Source: Pyrrhosoma nymphula (taxonomy: Eukaryota; Arthropoda; Insecta; Odonata; Coenagrionidae). From it: a DNA stretch of 64,000 bases. The stretch is taken from contig OY754338.1 in NCBI GenBank assembly GCA_963573305.1, forward strand, positions 22,380,192-22,444,191. The letters run 5' to 3'. Positions 12,870 through 24,945 of this stretch are shown here, one piece after another. Numbering within the stretch: the first letter of the stretch is position 1; every line of letters begins with the position of its first letter. The notes below the pieces were generated by a model, which was given only the letters and a program-made list of their open reading frames with translations, made no database searches and had not been told where the DNA came from. Made by a program: the position numbers and the translations under genes.

Positions 12870-13755
12870 TTACCGTATTATTTTAGCACATATCCCAATA
12901 TCCTCAGGTGGGAACAGTTTAAGTTTAAGCACTCCCTGAATGAAAGACTTCGCCCACCAAAGAAATGAAAACATGATTCCTGGCTCTGGACTTCTACCAA
13001 ATGTCACACTTCGGACGATGAAGTAGATTCTAGTCAGTTTAGAATTCATGTAATGCCCAATGTTTATTTCCCCAACCTATAATTACACCACATGCTTCCA
13101 ACGGGGAATTTGGAAGGAATCCCGGGGTCCCAGATTAACACAGCTGGAGAGAAATCCGTTTTTTTACCAGGCAAATCAAACTCTTTACACCTTGTCAAAT
13201 TTGCCATTGTAAATGGAACGTAATTCTCTTCCAGAAGTTATTAATCGTATACTCATAGGTTTACCCACGTTCATCGTTCGTTGCGGTCAATTATCTAAAT
13301 TACTTATGCCAGCTAAATGCAAGATAAAATCCTAAATGTTAAGAAATTCCTCACTCGGTTTTTTTATTTTATTTCGTTTGGCAGAAAACCGGTTAAGTAA
13401 AAAATAACATCTTCACCAAATAATCCAATTGCCCAAAAGCAATATTTTCCGGCTCAAATAGCCTCCCGACGGCATTTTTATTGAGCAATAATGCAGAGGG
13501 AATCTTTTTTAATGCTCAACAAGCAAGATACATACTCAGTCGCCATACTCAAAACCACAATATAAATCAAGAAATGTTATAATACTCCTATGATTCCCAT
13601 TTGAGCGATGAGTTTCCCTAAAAAATTGGCCAGGGCTATCTATCTACTAAGCTAAGATCTATCCACTGTACATTTCAGTTAAATTTTCATAATTGATTCA
13701 ACAAAAAATCAACCTATATGTGGAATGATAGGTGAGATTAAAGCAAACCGAGGAT
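12870..13755. other. AT-rich DNA, nothing recognised
   Basis: No gene, RNA or clear repeat was found between the hairpin and the SINE head. Confidence 0.4.
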
Positions 13756-13756
13756 A

Positions 13757-13826
13757 GGGTTGGTGTGTTGGTAGAGTACTGGATTCGTTTACTGCGGGGC
13801 CCGGGTTCGAATACAACGGAGATTTT
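13757..13826 (+). repeat. tRNA-derived SINE head (or tRNA-like relic)
   Basis: A box A-like TGGTAGAGTACTGG at 13769-13782 is followed after a tRNA-like distance by a box B-like GGTTCGAATAC at 13804-13814, set in GCCCGGGTTCGAATAC. The flanks do not form a clean acceptor stem, so a functional tRNA is unlikely. The body of the SINE and its tail could not be bounded. Confidence 0.55.
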
Positions 13827-13974
13827 TCACTGGAATCCCGATCCTTACTTGGGGTGGAACGTGGAGACTACTTCAAAGCGCCAAAATCCTATGTTTCCTG
13901 TTACCCACTTAATTCTACTAATTGTAAGCCTTTCATTTTCGACGACATGCTATTTAATTATATTAATATCATGA

Positions 13975-14360
13975 TAAAGATTTTTTTCTAGAACCAAATC
14001 GAAAAAAGTGAAGTGAGTGGAGTTGCTGAATGCGAGGCTCTTAGCGACTCACTCATAGCGACAAGTAAATAATGTGAAGACCACAGACTGAATAAATACG
14101 CTAGTTAACTTACCAACGAATCATTTAATTTCCTTTTCAAGAGTGATATAACGATTTACAAGAGGTTGAACTGCCCTCTCAAATCCCCTTCTACATCACT
14201 ATCGGATTGTGGCAATTCAGCTAAGAAAATTCTTAAACTTATTAAAAGTTAAAGAGTTTACCTTAATTTTAAGAGCGCCTCTAATGCAATCTTTATGAAT
14301 AGGCAACAAAACTATTTTTCGCTACTAAAATAGGGTTCTTAGATAGCTGAGACAAACGAA
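13975..14360. other. AT-rich spacer
   Basis: Nothing recognised between the SINE head and the GC-rich island. Confidence 0.4.
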
Positions 14361-15200
14361 CGCGTTGACGACCGCACCCGAACCCCCTCACCAGCGGGAG
14401 AAGTGATTCAACTTTCCAGACATAGGATAACACACGGAGGGCTGTAGGGCACGGAGCACGGGATAGGGAATCGTTGTCGGCGGCGGAAGAGAAGACGGGA
14501 GCCCGACATGGGCGGCGATTACTCTCGAGAGCAGCGCACTTAACCCCCGAGCGGTGGGGCGGCATACGAGAGCGCAACTCGTGAGAGTGCATCGATGCGC
14601 CGTGGAAGGTGGGGTGGGAAGGTGTCCAATGATAGTTTTGCGGAGCGGGGGACACGGCCCGCGGGGTGCAGCGAGTGCCTGCGGGCGGGGGAGAAAGCCA
14701 AGGAGTCCTCTGGGGCATAATAAGGCGAGGGAGGCTCAAGATGGACACCTCACTCGCTAATAGGAAGCGAGGAATGTGAGCAGGAGCCACCGACGATTGG
14801 CGGTGTGGGGGAAAGATGGGGGCGGGCTGGGCCGGAGGGGTGGGGGGGGGGCGGTGATGCGAGGGAGGTGAGGCGGAAGAGGGGAGGGAGCCACCTCCTT
14901 CCCCCCTCCTCCATCGTCTGCTCTCTCTCCCCCTCGCCGTGTGACGCAAGTTCAGAAACCGAAGGAAGGGGGCGGGAGGGAGGACGGGAGTTACCCTCCC
15001 CTCCCCCGGGACGCGGAGCTTCCACGGGTGTCCGCGCGCAGTTGGCGATGGCGCTGCTAAGGTCGTTGGTGTGTGGGTCGCGAGCGGGCGACGGTGATCA
15101 CTGCGGCCATCGGGACGGGTCGGAGCGGCTCGCGGCCTCTTCCCGTGACCCGGTCGAGAGCACAAGCCGGGAAACACTTCATGCCATCCTAAAATGACTT
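14360..15200. other. GC-rich, CpG-containing island with G-tracts
   Basis: About 0.85 kb far richer in GC than its surroundings, with a poly-G run near 14840-14850 and purine-rich/pyrimidine-rich strand asymmetry. Long open frames exist on both strands, including 310 codons on the minus strand, but their products are Pro/Arg/Ser-rich low-complexity sequence as expected from GC-rich DNA with few stops. It could be a promoter-type island of an unseen gene. No TATA box, splice pattern or protein domain was identified. Confidence 0.5.
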
Positions 15201-15359
15201 TGCAAGATATTATTGCGCATAGCATTCAACGAATTTGGCCTCATTGTCAACAAATAGATCTCATATTTCTAATAATTGTCATTAGAGGTGACTGCCCGCT
15301 AAAGATTGGTAAAAATGGAAGTAGGAGTTCTATACGGCTGAAGGTCCTTGTCTCCACAC

Positions 15360-15985
15360 ATTCGGTATAAGTCCTCCCTCTCTTCATCCCATCCATCTTT
15401 CCTCCCCAACACACTCCTCTCTATCACAGTCTTCAGCATCCCTTTACCCCTCATTACCTGTTTCTACCACCTACTGAGTTTTTAATTTCCTCAGGAATTT
15501 TCCTCTCCTTACTCACTGAGCCGAGCGCTTCCTCGTTCATCTTCCTTTCTGTGCAACGTACCTTCTCCACTCTCCCCCTCGCCCACCTCTAATGTCTGCA
15601 GGCTACTCGCATCCTATGGTCCATGCTATCCATCCACGTTTCTGCACCATAAAAGGCTACATTCCATATTACTCTCTAGGCCATTCTCTTCTTTACATTC
15701 TTACACAAGGTCCCGCCATCAATGTTCTCCAACTTTTGAATGCCTCCTTTGCAAACGCTATTCTCCTTCGAATATTACTAGAATTCCCATGTTCTTCTAA
15801 CGTACTATCCAAGTAATTGAAATGATCCACATACTCCACTTTGTACCCTCCTACTTTTGTGGCCAGCCTCACTTTCTTTTGACCTGCAAAACCTCATTAC
15901 TTTGGTTTTCTTTTGATTGACCTTCATTCCGTATTTTCCGCACTGGTTTTCCTATGCATACACCATCATCTGCTAAGGTAAAAAA
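15360..15985 (-). pseudogene. LINE RT C-terminal fragment, antisense
   Basis: The minus strand reads in pieces as ADDG (remnant of the catalytic ADD box, near 15970), then CGKYGMKVNQKKTKVM, then a connection region and tail, parallel to CEKYGMKINHKKTKVM in the RT at 40529-42320. The plus strand shows the same runs of CTTC/CTCC-rich sequence as that element's plus strand. Frames are broken by several shifts and stops. The piece keeps only the part downstream of the catalytic box. It is the same family as 40529-42320, but older. Confidence 0.75.
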
Positions 15986-15999
15986 TATTAGCTACGGCA

Positions 16000-16490
16000 C
16001 TACCTTTCGAGGTGTTTGCCAAAACATTGACGCAGATTTCCACGGGATTTGATACGGATTCGCTCCCATGGATACATTATTTTAAATGAGTAAGTTTTGC
16101 CGCAAGCATCGTGTTTTTAATGTGTTTTCTCAATTATTTTTATTTCATTTTTATCACTCACCGCAATATTCATAATTAATCACAAACATAACCTTAGGTT
16201 GTACTTCAATGCACAGCTTGAAACAAATAGGTGACATTAAAGCCTCAAATGTGTATATTTAGTTAGTTACTGACATGTTCGGTCATGCTAACAAAGCTTT
16301 TGAATCATTAATATTACTACATTTACTTCATGCGTCTTACGACTGCTTGACTTTTAAAATAATATTCGAATATTGTCTCGAATGGATAAAGAAATATCTC
16401 GCTCAAACTACATTACGTAAAGCGAAAAAAAAAGGCATGACCACGGCTTTTGATTAAATTACTTTCTCCAAGCACACACCGAGTTGGGGA
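16000..16490. other. AT-rich spacer
   Basis: Short chance frames only. Confidence 0.4.
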
Positions 16491-16499
16491 AAGTACTTG

Positions 16500-16545
16500 C
16501 AAGTATGTGCCCAAAGGTTGCAAGCAACCTTTGGGTACATACTTG
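16500..16545. repeat. 22-bp stem, 2-base loop hairpin
   Basis: CAAGTATGTGCCCAAAGGTT continues to GC, then AA, then the inverted copy ending ACATACTTG, with one G-T type mismatch. The near-absent loop makes this an almost perfect palindrome. Confidence 0.8.
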
Positions 16546-16549
16546 ATGA

Positions 16550-17330
16550 TAATGAAACGATCTTATTAGGACATGGCATTGAGGTATCATTTGACATTTC
16601 AAGCATTTTTACGATTCAAATATAAATGTTTTCTGGTCAGATTGATTTAAAAATATTGAGTATTCCCTATTTCTTTCGTTCATGAACTTTCTTTTCCTAA
16701 TCTTTATGAAGGGTTATTCTGAAGAGCCACAAACATTTAATTTCTCTTTCATCTCTGTCCCTGTGGCCACAACGTTTCCAGGGACTATTCCCGGAATGAA
16801 ATGGAAAAGATCTTCTTAAGCTGTGGTGGATCATTTATGCACATTCCATTAGTTGTTCTTAATTAAACATGCAAAAATAATAGCTCTCTCACTCATTAAT
16901 TTATCAAGTAAGAAAAATAACAACAGACAATTAATAATAATGTAATCATAAGATTAGAAATGTGTCAACATCTTAAGTCATGACTTCTAAATTTATCTTT
17001 AATGGACTTTACATAGTTATTGTCATCATCCGTCCTTGATGGATAAATACCACTAACAATAAGTTGAGTCTACTAAGTAAGACAGTTATTTCTTTTGTGT
17101 TAAAAATTCCTCAATTTAAAGGTATACCAAGGTAAACAATATAACTGACCGAAATAGTCCTTACATTACACAATTGCAGAAATATTTAACAGTTGCACAT
17201 TCAGCATCAATAAATCGAGCTGTACTTAATTAAGATAATTACTCATACGGAAAAATTTATGGTAACTCCACAACGTTCTTAGCTGAGTACAATCACGAGA
17301 CGGCCACTGCGGATTTAACATATTACAGTC
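16550..17330. other. AT-rich spacer
   Basis: No gene or repeat boundary recognised. Confidence 0.4.
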
Positions 17331-17335
17331 AAACC

Positions 17336-17727
17336 TCTATTTACAGACAGCAGTGGTCCATAAGAATATGTACTCATGTTAGAGGTGTCCTTATGTTAAA
17401 GTTGAAAATGCACAATGATACATATATTCAGTCTCATTTATGAAGATGACGTATCAAAATCTGAAAAGCATTTACGACTACCCAAAAGGTTTTTTCAAGG
17501 AATAATCATTGAAAATAGATATGGCAATTAAAAATTGTCACGAAATTTTAATGGAATTTTAAGGTACTATACAAATCACGAAAGAGTTATTTAGATTTAA
17601 AGAAATGCACCAAAATATGCCCGTTTTGGAAATAAATATTTCCTAAAGGTGTCCGTAAGTTGGAGTGCCCGTATGTGTAAGGTGTGCGTACGTCAGAAGT
17701 CCCCGTTTATAGGTAAGTGTTTTACTG
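17336..17727. mobile_element. pogo/Tigger-like non-autonomous element
   Basis: The left end CAGTCAAACCTCTATTTAC and the inverted right end CAGTAAAACACTTACC resemble each other and the CAGTCAAACC-type termini of pogo/Tigger elements. TA flanks both ends (17334-17335 and 17728-17729), the target duplication of the Tc1/mariner superfamily. Inside are several diverged copies of a GGTGTCC(T/G)TA motif (near 17383 and 17647). There is no transposase frame in its 392 bp, so it would have depended on an enzyme supplied elsewhere. Confidence 0.65.
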
Positions 17728-17729
17728 TA

Positions 17730-19160
17730 TTTTTAAATTATGACTTTAGCATTCTTTACTTGTTAGTCCGGGTATATGGTAAGATTTTCAGTTATTCCAT
17801 TCAGGATTGAAACACCATACGCTTGAAAATGTAATGATAGAAGTTCCTGCATCCAACGATTAGGTGATTTAAAGCAGATAGCCCCATCACTACTTCATAT
17901 AACAAGTAGATCGGAATGACGTACCTGGAATATGTTTTGCAAATCTTTTTTCCACTCTTTCCTTTTCATTAAATAAATACATGTTATATTTCCGCATACT
18001 TATCACAAAACCGAGAGTTCGATTCTTAAAAGATAAGGTTTAAAATGACTCATTGATACGAACCAATTAGTCTTTTATGCAACAACTGACAATGCGTTTC
18101 CAAACTACTTGCTGTTCAATGTGCATACCTACTCTCGTCAATACCTATCCATGAGTCTTCGCTAAAAAAAAAATTTGAAAATCTAAATTAAAAAGAACAT
18201 GTTATCGACTATCCTATGGGCAAAAAATCTCATTAAAAATTTCATTTTAAGCGATGTATGGATAGTTCACGGTACGTGCAAGATTTAAACATCACCAGAC
18301 TCAGCTCACCGGATGTAGCAGTTACTAGGTGTACGTCGAAAAGCGAGTACTTTCGCCTCTTAAATATTTAGAAAAAAAAGTTCAGCGAACAAATATGCCA
18401 AGCCTCCGATTATAGACTCAAAATTTTGAAATGATGTTTGTATGGAGTCTAGACGCTATTACCTTCAAAGAATATACTATATTGATCACTCAACGGCATG
18501 ATGAAAAATAGCCATAGTTTTAGGATTTTTAATCAACGACAAATAAATGCAATATCATTCTTGCAAAAAATAGCCATCATGCTACGGAGTCCACTTTCAC
18601 CTATTGAGGATTTTATTATAACCAGAACCAAAGTTCGGTGGCATAATCATGGAAAGCTATTATATTCCACACTTTGTTAGTCGTACCACATCGTTTTCAT
18701 TTTCACCAGCGAGCGAGATTATTGCTAGTGCTGCTAGATTTTACAGTCAAATCCTTCAAAAATCACTCATAAAGCGCGGAATGACAGTCCCATGCTTGGG
18801 AGAATCTCCGATTAAGCCTCCACTAAGCATAAATTTGTCAGTACGAGACAGACAAATGCAGAAAAATACTACGAACACCTAAAACATCATTCTTCAATTG
18901 CTATAGGGTATTTGGAGATGTTTCTTTGCCTACTAGGCTGTCCTCCCTGCTTATTTTTCTTACTTTGTTTTAGAACCAGGTTGAGCTTAGCAGACTAAAG
19001 TAAATTCGTTTTAAGCGGTGAATTAAGTCCATCACTTTATAAAGAGGCTCTAGCGTATTAATGTGATACTAAATCAAGATTTTCAATGGAATTCAATACC
19101 AAACCAGTGATAAGGCGTTCCATGGTTTCAAGCTCAACTATGTGGAAGTTGAATTTCACA
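17730..19160. other. AT-rich DNA, nothing recognised
   Basis: Several 60-120-codon chance frames; none has a recognisable domain. Confidence 0.4.
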
Positions 19161-19331
19161 ACTGAAAAAGTAACTTTGTTTCCTTCCACAGATTTATTTT
19201 CTTGGCACATTTTTCGACAGAGCGGTGTCACAGCGGTGATGTACCTGATGATGACACCGCTGTGTCAAAACATGCTGTACAAAGAAAATAAATCTGTGGA
19301 AGGAAACCAAGTTACTTATTCATTTTTCAGT
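19161..19331. repeat. Hairpin element A (fold-back)
   Basis: The left arm contains GTTTCCTTCCACAGATTTAT and the right arm its inverse; inner arms carry AGCGGTGTCA and TGACACCGCT-type sequence. The central part on the plus strand reads CCTGATGATGACACC, then GTGTCAAAACATG, then AAAATAAA. Two other hairpins in the window (30925-31056 and 55598-55764) follow the same order of motifs. No coding capacity. Confidence 0.75.
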
Positions 19332-19504
19332 GATAAGGCATTTTACCAGCGCAACGCAGCACAGCATCCTCGTCTATGCATAGAGGATGATCATCCACTC
19401 TATTTATCTTATTCATATGAACAACTGCTAAGGAATATATTCTGTAGTTAATTGTATCCCATTCAACTTTATGGAACTGCTTCATATTTGAAAATAAAAC
19501 AACA

Positions 19505-19684
19505 CTTAATTACACGACTGCCCAAAAAACGGGGTGTAATGTTTTCAGCGGCTGGCTATGAATGTATTTATGTGTGTACGTTTGTTCTACCGTAGCATCT
19601 TAACGACTGTGCCGATTTTGATGCACAAACCCTTATTTAAACCGCTAAGTAACTGGAAGTGTCATAGGCTACATAATCTTTGAT
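19505..19684 (+). repeat. Conserved insect-type repeat block
   Basis: Contains the run ACTGTGCCGATTTTGATGCA followed about 45 bp later by CATAGGCTACATAAT. Blocks of this wording, a GACCGATTTTGATG-like core followed by ATAGGCTAC, recur widely in arthropod interspersed repeats. It lies next to the fold-back at 19685 and shares an ACACGACTGC motif with it, so both may belong to one larger element. Confidence 0.4.
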
Positions 19685-20161
19685 AAAAAATATTAAAAAA
19701 TTGAAAAACACGACTGCAAAAAAGAGCACTAAAAAGATAAAAACAAGATTGGTTTTCGCTTCGTTGAATAAGTATTAATTAATATCTGTTAATAATATTT
19801 TATTACGAATAGGTGTTGGTGGTATTCTTCAACCACATCTGTCACCTGCCATGCCTTTTATCAATTGGGAAATTTTTACCATCTATTAAAATTTTCAATG
19901 CAGTCGGGAGCTGTCAGTATACATATATTTGTTATGCTACACTGTCTAAACAGCCCCCGACTACATTGAAAATTTTAACCGGGGGTCAAAATTTCCCAAT
20001 CGATAAAAGGCATACCAGGTGACAGATGCGGTTGCAGATTACCACTAACACCTATTTAACAGATATAAATGAATATTTATTCAACGAATCGAAAACCAAT
20101 CTTGTTTATATATTTTAGTGTTATTTTTTGCAGTCGTGTTTTTCAATTTTTTAATATTTTA
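19685..20161. mobile_element. 480-bp fold-back element, unassigned
   Basis: Two arms of about 200 bp are inverted copies: the outer part contains AATTGAAAAACACGACTGCA and the inner part TCAATTGGGAAATTTT, each matched on the opposite arm. About 35-40 bp separates the arms, around TATACATATATTTGTTATGC. Arms differ at many positions, so it is not very recent. No coding frame. Target duplication not identified. Confidence 0.7.
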
Positions 20162-20489
20162 TTCCTATAGATATTATATAGCAATATATTCTATTTATAT
20201 AAATGTACATCAGTGTTGGGAAAACAAAAGTGCCATTCTGGGATTAGAGTTTAGGAAATACTGACCAAAATCTATGGCTGTATATTCCCCAAACCCATGT
20301 CCACATTGCTCTTTTTGATAACACTTGGAAGAGCATTCGCAATCCTTAAGTGACCTTACCCCGTGATTTTTCTTTCGGCATGCTCATCCTACGCAGTCGA
20401 TCCAAGGTAAGGTGAGGAATAGATATACTACTACAGCTATAGACGCCCTAATGACATCTTGTCATAAACGGTCTACACTTGAGTTGATG

Positions 20490-20725
20490 GGGAAATATGT
20501 TAAATGAAAATCCTCCAAAGTAGGAGAGACACACTTAGTGGGCACATTTTGCGACAGCCTCTAGAAAATACAGCTGGAAGGAGACTTTAATGGGATAATT
20601 AAAATGAACAATCATGGAAGATTAAGGATGGAATACATGAAGCAAACTACGGGGAATTTTAAAATGAAAACTTATGATGGAGTAAAGCTGTTAGCAGGGA
20701 GGAGAGTGGAGTGATGCAGCAAACT
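20490..20725 (+). pseudogene. LINE C-terminal tail, broken
   Basis: Plus-strand pieces read TLSGHILRQPLEN, then in another frame GRLRMEYMKQTTGNFKMKTY and DGVKLLAGRRVE before a stop. Order and wording fit the C-terminal tail of RTE-like/endonuclease-RT LINEs (LGHILR, then G+GR.R..++KQ, then TY..+K.LA.+R). It is probably related to the RT at 39986-40450, but no overlapping segment proves this. Confidence 0.6.
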
Positions 20726-20759
20726 GATCTTCGGGCAGATGACTACTGAAAATTGACGG

Positions 20760-21070
20760 TGGGCCCTCTTGTTCATTGAGTGGGATCGGTAGCACTCTTC
20801 GACGACGAAGACGGGGAGACGAGGAATGACATCGCACCCACCCTCCCTTCGGTTGCGGCCGTTCTCGCAGGGGTGCCGACGGCGCGGCCCGAGTGCGGCA
20901 CAGCCAGCCCACATCCATCCTCTTCACGCGAGGTTCTGCGGTCGAACCGAAGAATAAATCGATACCTCCGCCCGCGCTTTCGTAAGATTGCGCCAACTGA
21001 TCTTCCGCACCCCTTCATCACGATGAAACAAGACGCTGGCCGCGCAGAGAACATCAGACACGCCTACTCG
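20760..21070. other. GC-rich island
   Basis: CpG-containing segment with overlapping open frames on both strands and no recognisable domain. It could be an exon or a promoter-type island; the sequence alone does not decide. Confidence 0.4.
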
Positions 21071-24000
21071 CTCGGCTGCGACGGGCAAAGATTGTGTCTA
21101 TGATTCCAACGACTGGCTGAATAACCACTCCAAACCAAATTAAGTGAAAGGGCTTGAAATGAATTTAATTCGAAATATTTTGACAAGAACATTCCACACT
21201 CCGAGAGGTGCTCTGCTCAAACTTCAGTTCTTTCTTATGCACCAATTACGTAACCCGAAAGAGCTTGTTAAATTTGAAATTGGTCCAGCAAATGGGCGGC
21301 ATCCGAATGAGTCAACTATCAGTGATTTTAAAGACAGCAATTTACATAACACTAAAAAATAAATGTTACTCCGGATAAAGTAACTGAGATACTTTGTACT
21401 GATAACAAATACAAAGAAAATGGAAATTTAGGGGACATTTTAATTTTAACTATACTATCTGGTCTCTTGCATCAACCGTGATTCCATAATAAAGCTTCAA
21501 ACATGACATTTACGCAACCAACCAACCGACAGGGAACACGTGACTGTTGATTCATTTCAAGACTCTTTCATCTACAAACCATTAAATGAAGTAGAAAAGG
21601 CAAGACTAAAAATAGTGAACAATAAACGAGTAAGTTTACGCACAGAAAGTTTTAAAATAATGGTCCTTGTGTCATATACGGCGGAATGGAATAACTGAAC
21701 TACTTTGACCGAGATTAATCAATCTTTACCGAACACCCTAATCGCTCATTTCGTAAACAGCGCAACAGTTACTTCTCGAAACGCAAAATAAATACGTCAA
21801 TGAAAAGAATAACAGACCACACCGCGAAATAGAATGAACCGAATAAAATATTAACAGCAAATGAACTGGAGTCTCTTCTGGAGGGGTCGGGATCTTTTTC
21901 GCAATCGGTAAAATCTAGTTTCGAATGGCACTGCAATTGGTAGAAATTTCGTTTCGTTCAGAAAAAAGTACAGCAGACGCCATGAAGTGCCAAAACATTT
22001 GCACGCGCCGCCACCTTGATTACGCAGACGGAAGGGCGGGACACACCGGAATTGAACCACAGCAGGTTACAAATCGGCGATACACGTATTTCCATTAGAA
22101 TGTAATGCTTATGGAAAACCTAATCCAATGGGGGCGAAATAAATACGAAGTAAACAAAAATGAAGTAAAGCACACAAAAGTAGCAATACATGCCTGAATA
22201 GCACCAGAAAAGGTGGAGGCGGAGAAAGATAGTTTAGAAACACTAACATAATTAAATGGAAGATTTCCAACACACCATATTTCCAAAATACCGTAGTACT
22301 TTATAATCGCAAGAATTATCATTAAGAATTGAAGGTTTAAGACAGGTAGAGAACTCCCATATTATAAGGAGAAAAAAACTATGAAGACATGATTACAAAT
22401 GTGAAGGCTAGCCAAAAGCTGCTACTCCACACCTGGGTACGCAACTCAAGACGAATATATAAAGAAAAACAAGAGGTGACGTAAAAACAAAGGTCACTGT
22501 TACATGAAGGAAGCGAATAAAACCCATTCCAACTTATTCCCCATTTCAACCATCGCACTGCGATTCATCGCTGGCTGACCTTCGATCAGTAATCGATAGC
22601 TTTTGATTGGGACCGTAAGATGAAATAGCCGTCCAAAAAAAACATTTTAAACGGGAAAATTAATTCCAGATCGCTGTTTACCCCCGCTTTCAGATTCGAT
22701 AACCAAAGATTGGGCTGATTTCCATTACTACAGCCATATAGACCCTTTCGCTCAGAAACAAACTCGAAGAATATGTACAATCCTATGAGGCATGAGTCTC
22801 TATGTATTATATCTTATGCTAGGCATTTATCATAAAACTCAGTTCGTTCATTGGCAAACATCAAAACTCGGACGATATTTATGCCATCATAGCTCCACTT
22901 AAACTGCTTTTCATGGACACTTACGGCAACTTTAAAAGCACTACCCTCATCTAAGAGGATATAAATGGAGATACTTGAAGATAAACCGATAAGGGCGGGG
23001 AAATCAAAGGGCTATGGGTCCGATAAGACATTTGCGTATCGCACGAGAAAGATTTCAAAAAAGAACGCGTGTGACGTAAGGTTCTTTTGAAGGAGTTAAT
23101 CCATCACACGTTACCTTGATCACATCAACCAAAAAAAAACCTACTGATTGACATAGAATGTTACTTTTAACTAGCCTATTAAAAATCTACGAAACAGTAA
23201 TTAAGTAAATATTAGGGGCGAGCTATGAATGAGCTGCCAAGGATATTTACAAGCCCAGAATCCAAATACCATTAGCATTAAGGTAGTCGCACGTGTGACA
23301 GTCGGCTACTTATGGTAAGAAAGGAACTGAAAATGACGCTAGGGACGATGCCGACCAATATTTGTAAATCTGCATAAATTATGCTTCTAAATGTCGCAGT
23401 AAAAAATTATAATGGGTTAAAATTAGCAAAGCTATATTCTGATGATGTTACGGGAATGGAGTATGTTACGCATTCCGATTGGTGGACGTGAAACACAAAG
23501 GACTCATATGACGACACGTACGGGGAAAGCGATAACACTAAATATTAAAAATGCGATGGTCAAGAAATAATTGTCATGTCATGGAATACCATCAAGGTCA
23601 TGGAATTTAATTTTCATTTGATGGACTTGCTACAACGTATTTTCTTCTTGACACTTGCTTAGTCACACTTTTCTTCCATATCACTTAGATTGTATGCGAA
23701 TAAGGAAATAATAAAGTATCGACACATAGAGAGAGGGGTTATGGCCCACTTTAAATGTAAAAATGATAATTACAGAAAACCGAGCGAGTAAAAATGCATG
23801 AAATAGAGGATTTGATATCTAATAATAAAAGTGCGGGCAGATAGGATATCACAACTTCTTATCTAGAGCGGCTACTACAAATCTCGGAGTCGAGCTTTAT
23901 GGCCAAAATTACTACCACACAAAGCGACGTTTCACAGATAATGAGGATATCTTAAGATTTAATTCCACCGGTAAAAGAGTACATTGGTAAGGAACCTAAG

Positions 24001-24620
24001 ATATCAATTATAAAGAGCATTAATATCCTACACGTCGTTAATTTTCGAGACAGGCAAAGTGAAAAATCCGCCTTTTAAATTACAGGGCATGTAAAATAAT
24101 AGTTTTAACAATTTCTTCCACACCACCATGCATATCCGCTTCGAGTACGGTCTCCTGTTCCAGACTCGTAACAATATCAAAAACCTTGAGGGACTATGGC
24201 TACATTTTCTAGTAATTTTCTCGGTCAACCACTCCCTCCCAGACAATTCCCCTTTCAATTACACACCTTGCCTAGCGCCATGGCCCCAACCCACTTCCTT
24301 CCTCTCGGCATTAATTAATCCACGCGGCACACTTATTCCACACAGCTCATCCATTACAGGAACGTCTAGTCCACCATCTTGCACGATACAATCACTCCTC
24401 ACCCAATTTCTTCTGCTCTCTACGCAGCACTTCTGGAGGGATAACACCCGATGCGAACAATACGAACAATATTCAATCGACAAGGGGATGGCGATAGGTG
24501 TTGGGAATTCCGTCGCCTGAGGCAACAGCTGGGTTTTAACCCACAACCCTCAAAACACGAGCACGCACTACGAGAATAGCACATTTCTTTATTTGACAAG
24601 ATAAAATTCTCAACTTTCAC
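21071..24620. other. AT-rich DNA, nothing recognised
   Basis: 3.5 kb without a supported gene or a clear repeat boundary. Frames of 60-130 codons at 24028-24620 overlap each other on both strands and show no domain. Confidence 0.4.
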
Positions 24621-24621
24621 G

Positions 24622-24692
24622 AGAATGGCATAAAAATCATTCTTAATGTACCTTAATAGAATGGCATACTAATCATTCGTAATGTACCTTAA
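24622..24692 (+). repeat. Two-copy tandem duplication, 36-bp unit
   Basis: AGAATGGCATAAAAATCATT and AGAATGGCATACTAATCATT start two adjacent units of about 36 bp, each ending AATGTACCTTAA. A few substitutions separate them. Confidence 0.8.
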
Positions 24693-24870
24693 GTTTATTC
24701 CACGAGAGGATGCGCAGGTAGATATGCAGAGGGAGCAGAGAAATCTAGATTCGGCATTACAGGCACTTACTAGAAGGAGATTGACGCCTCACATAACAGA
24801 CAATTCGCTGAACATTAGTTCTCTCTTAAAGGCACCTAAATATTGGCGGAAATAAATGAGAAAAATATCT

Positions 24871-24945
24871 ACCATTCCCGGAATCCGAACCCGGATCCCA
24901 CGTGGATGAAGGCATTTCTGTAGCCAACGCGCTAATCTGATGAAG
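24871..24945 (-). repeat. tRNA-derived SINE head
   Basis: On the minus strand a box B-like GGTTCGGATTCC (24880-24891) lies in ATCCGGGTTCGGATTCCGGG, preceded by a box A-like TTAGCGCGTTGGCTAC. Spacing is tRNA-like. The 3' body was not bounded. Confidence 0.55.

Noticed and set aside
13757..13826. Functional tRNA gene
   Set aside because: Box A and B are present, but no acceptor stem or clean cloverleaf can be folded by eye; a SINE head fits better.
14293..15225. 310-codon minus-strand open frame
   Set aside because: Product is Pro/Ser/Arg-rich low complexity, several other frames over the same GC-rich bases are also open, and no domain is visible. GC-rich DNA has few stops by chance.
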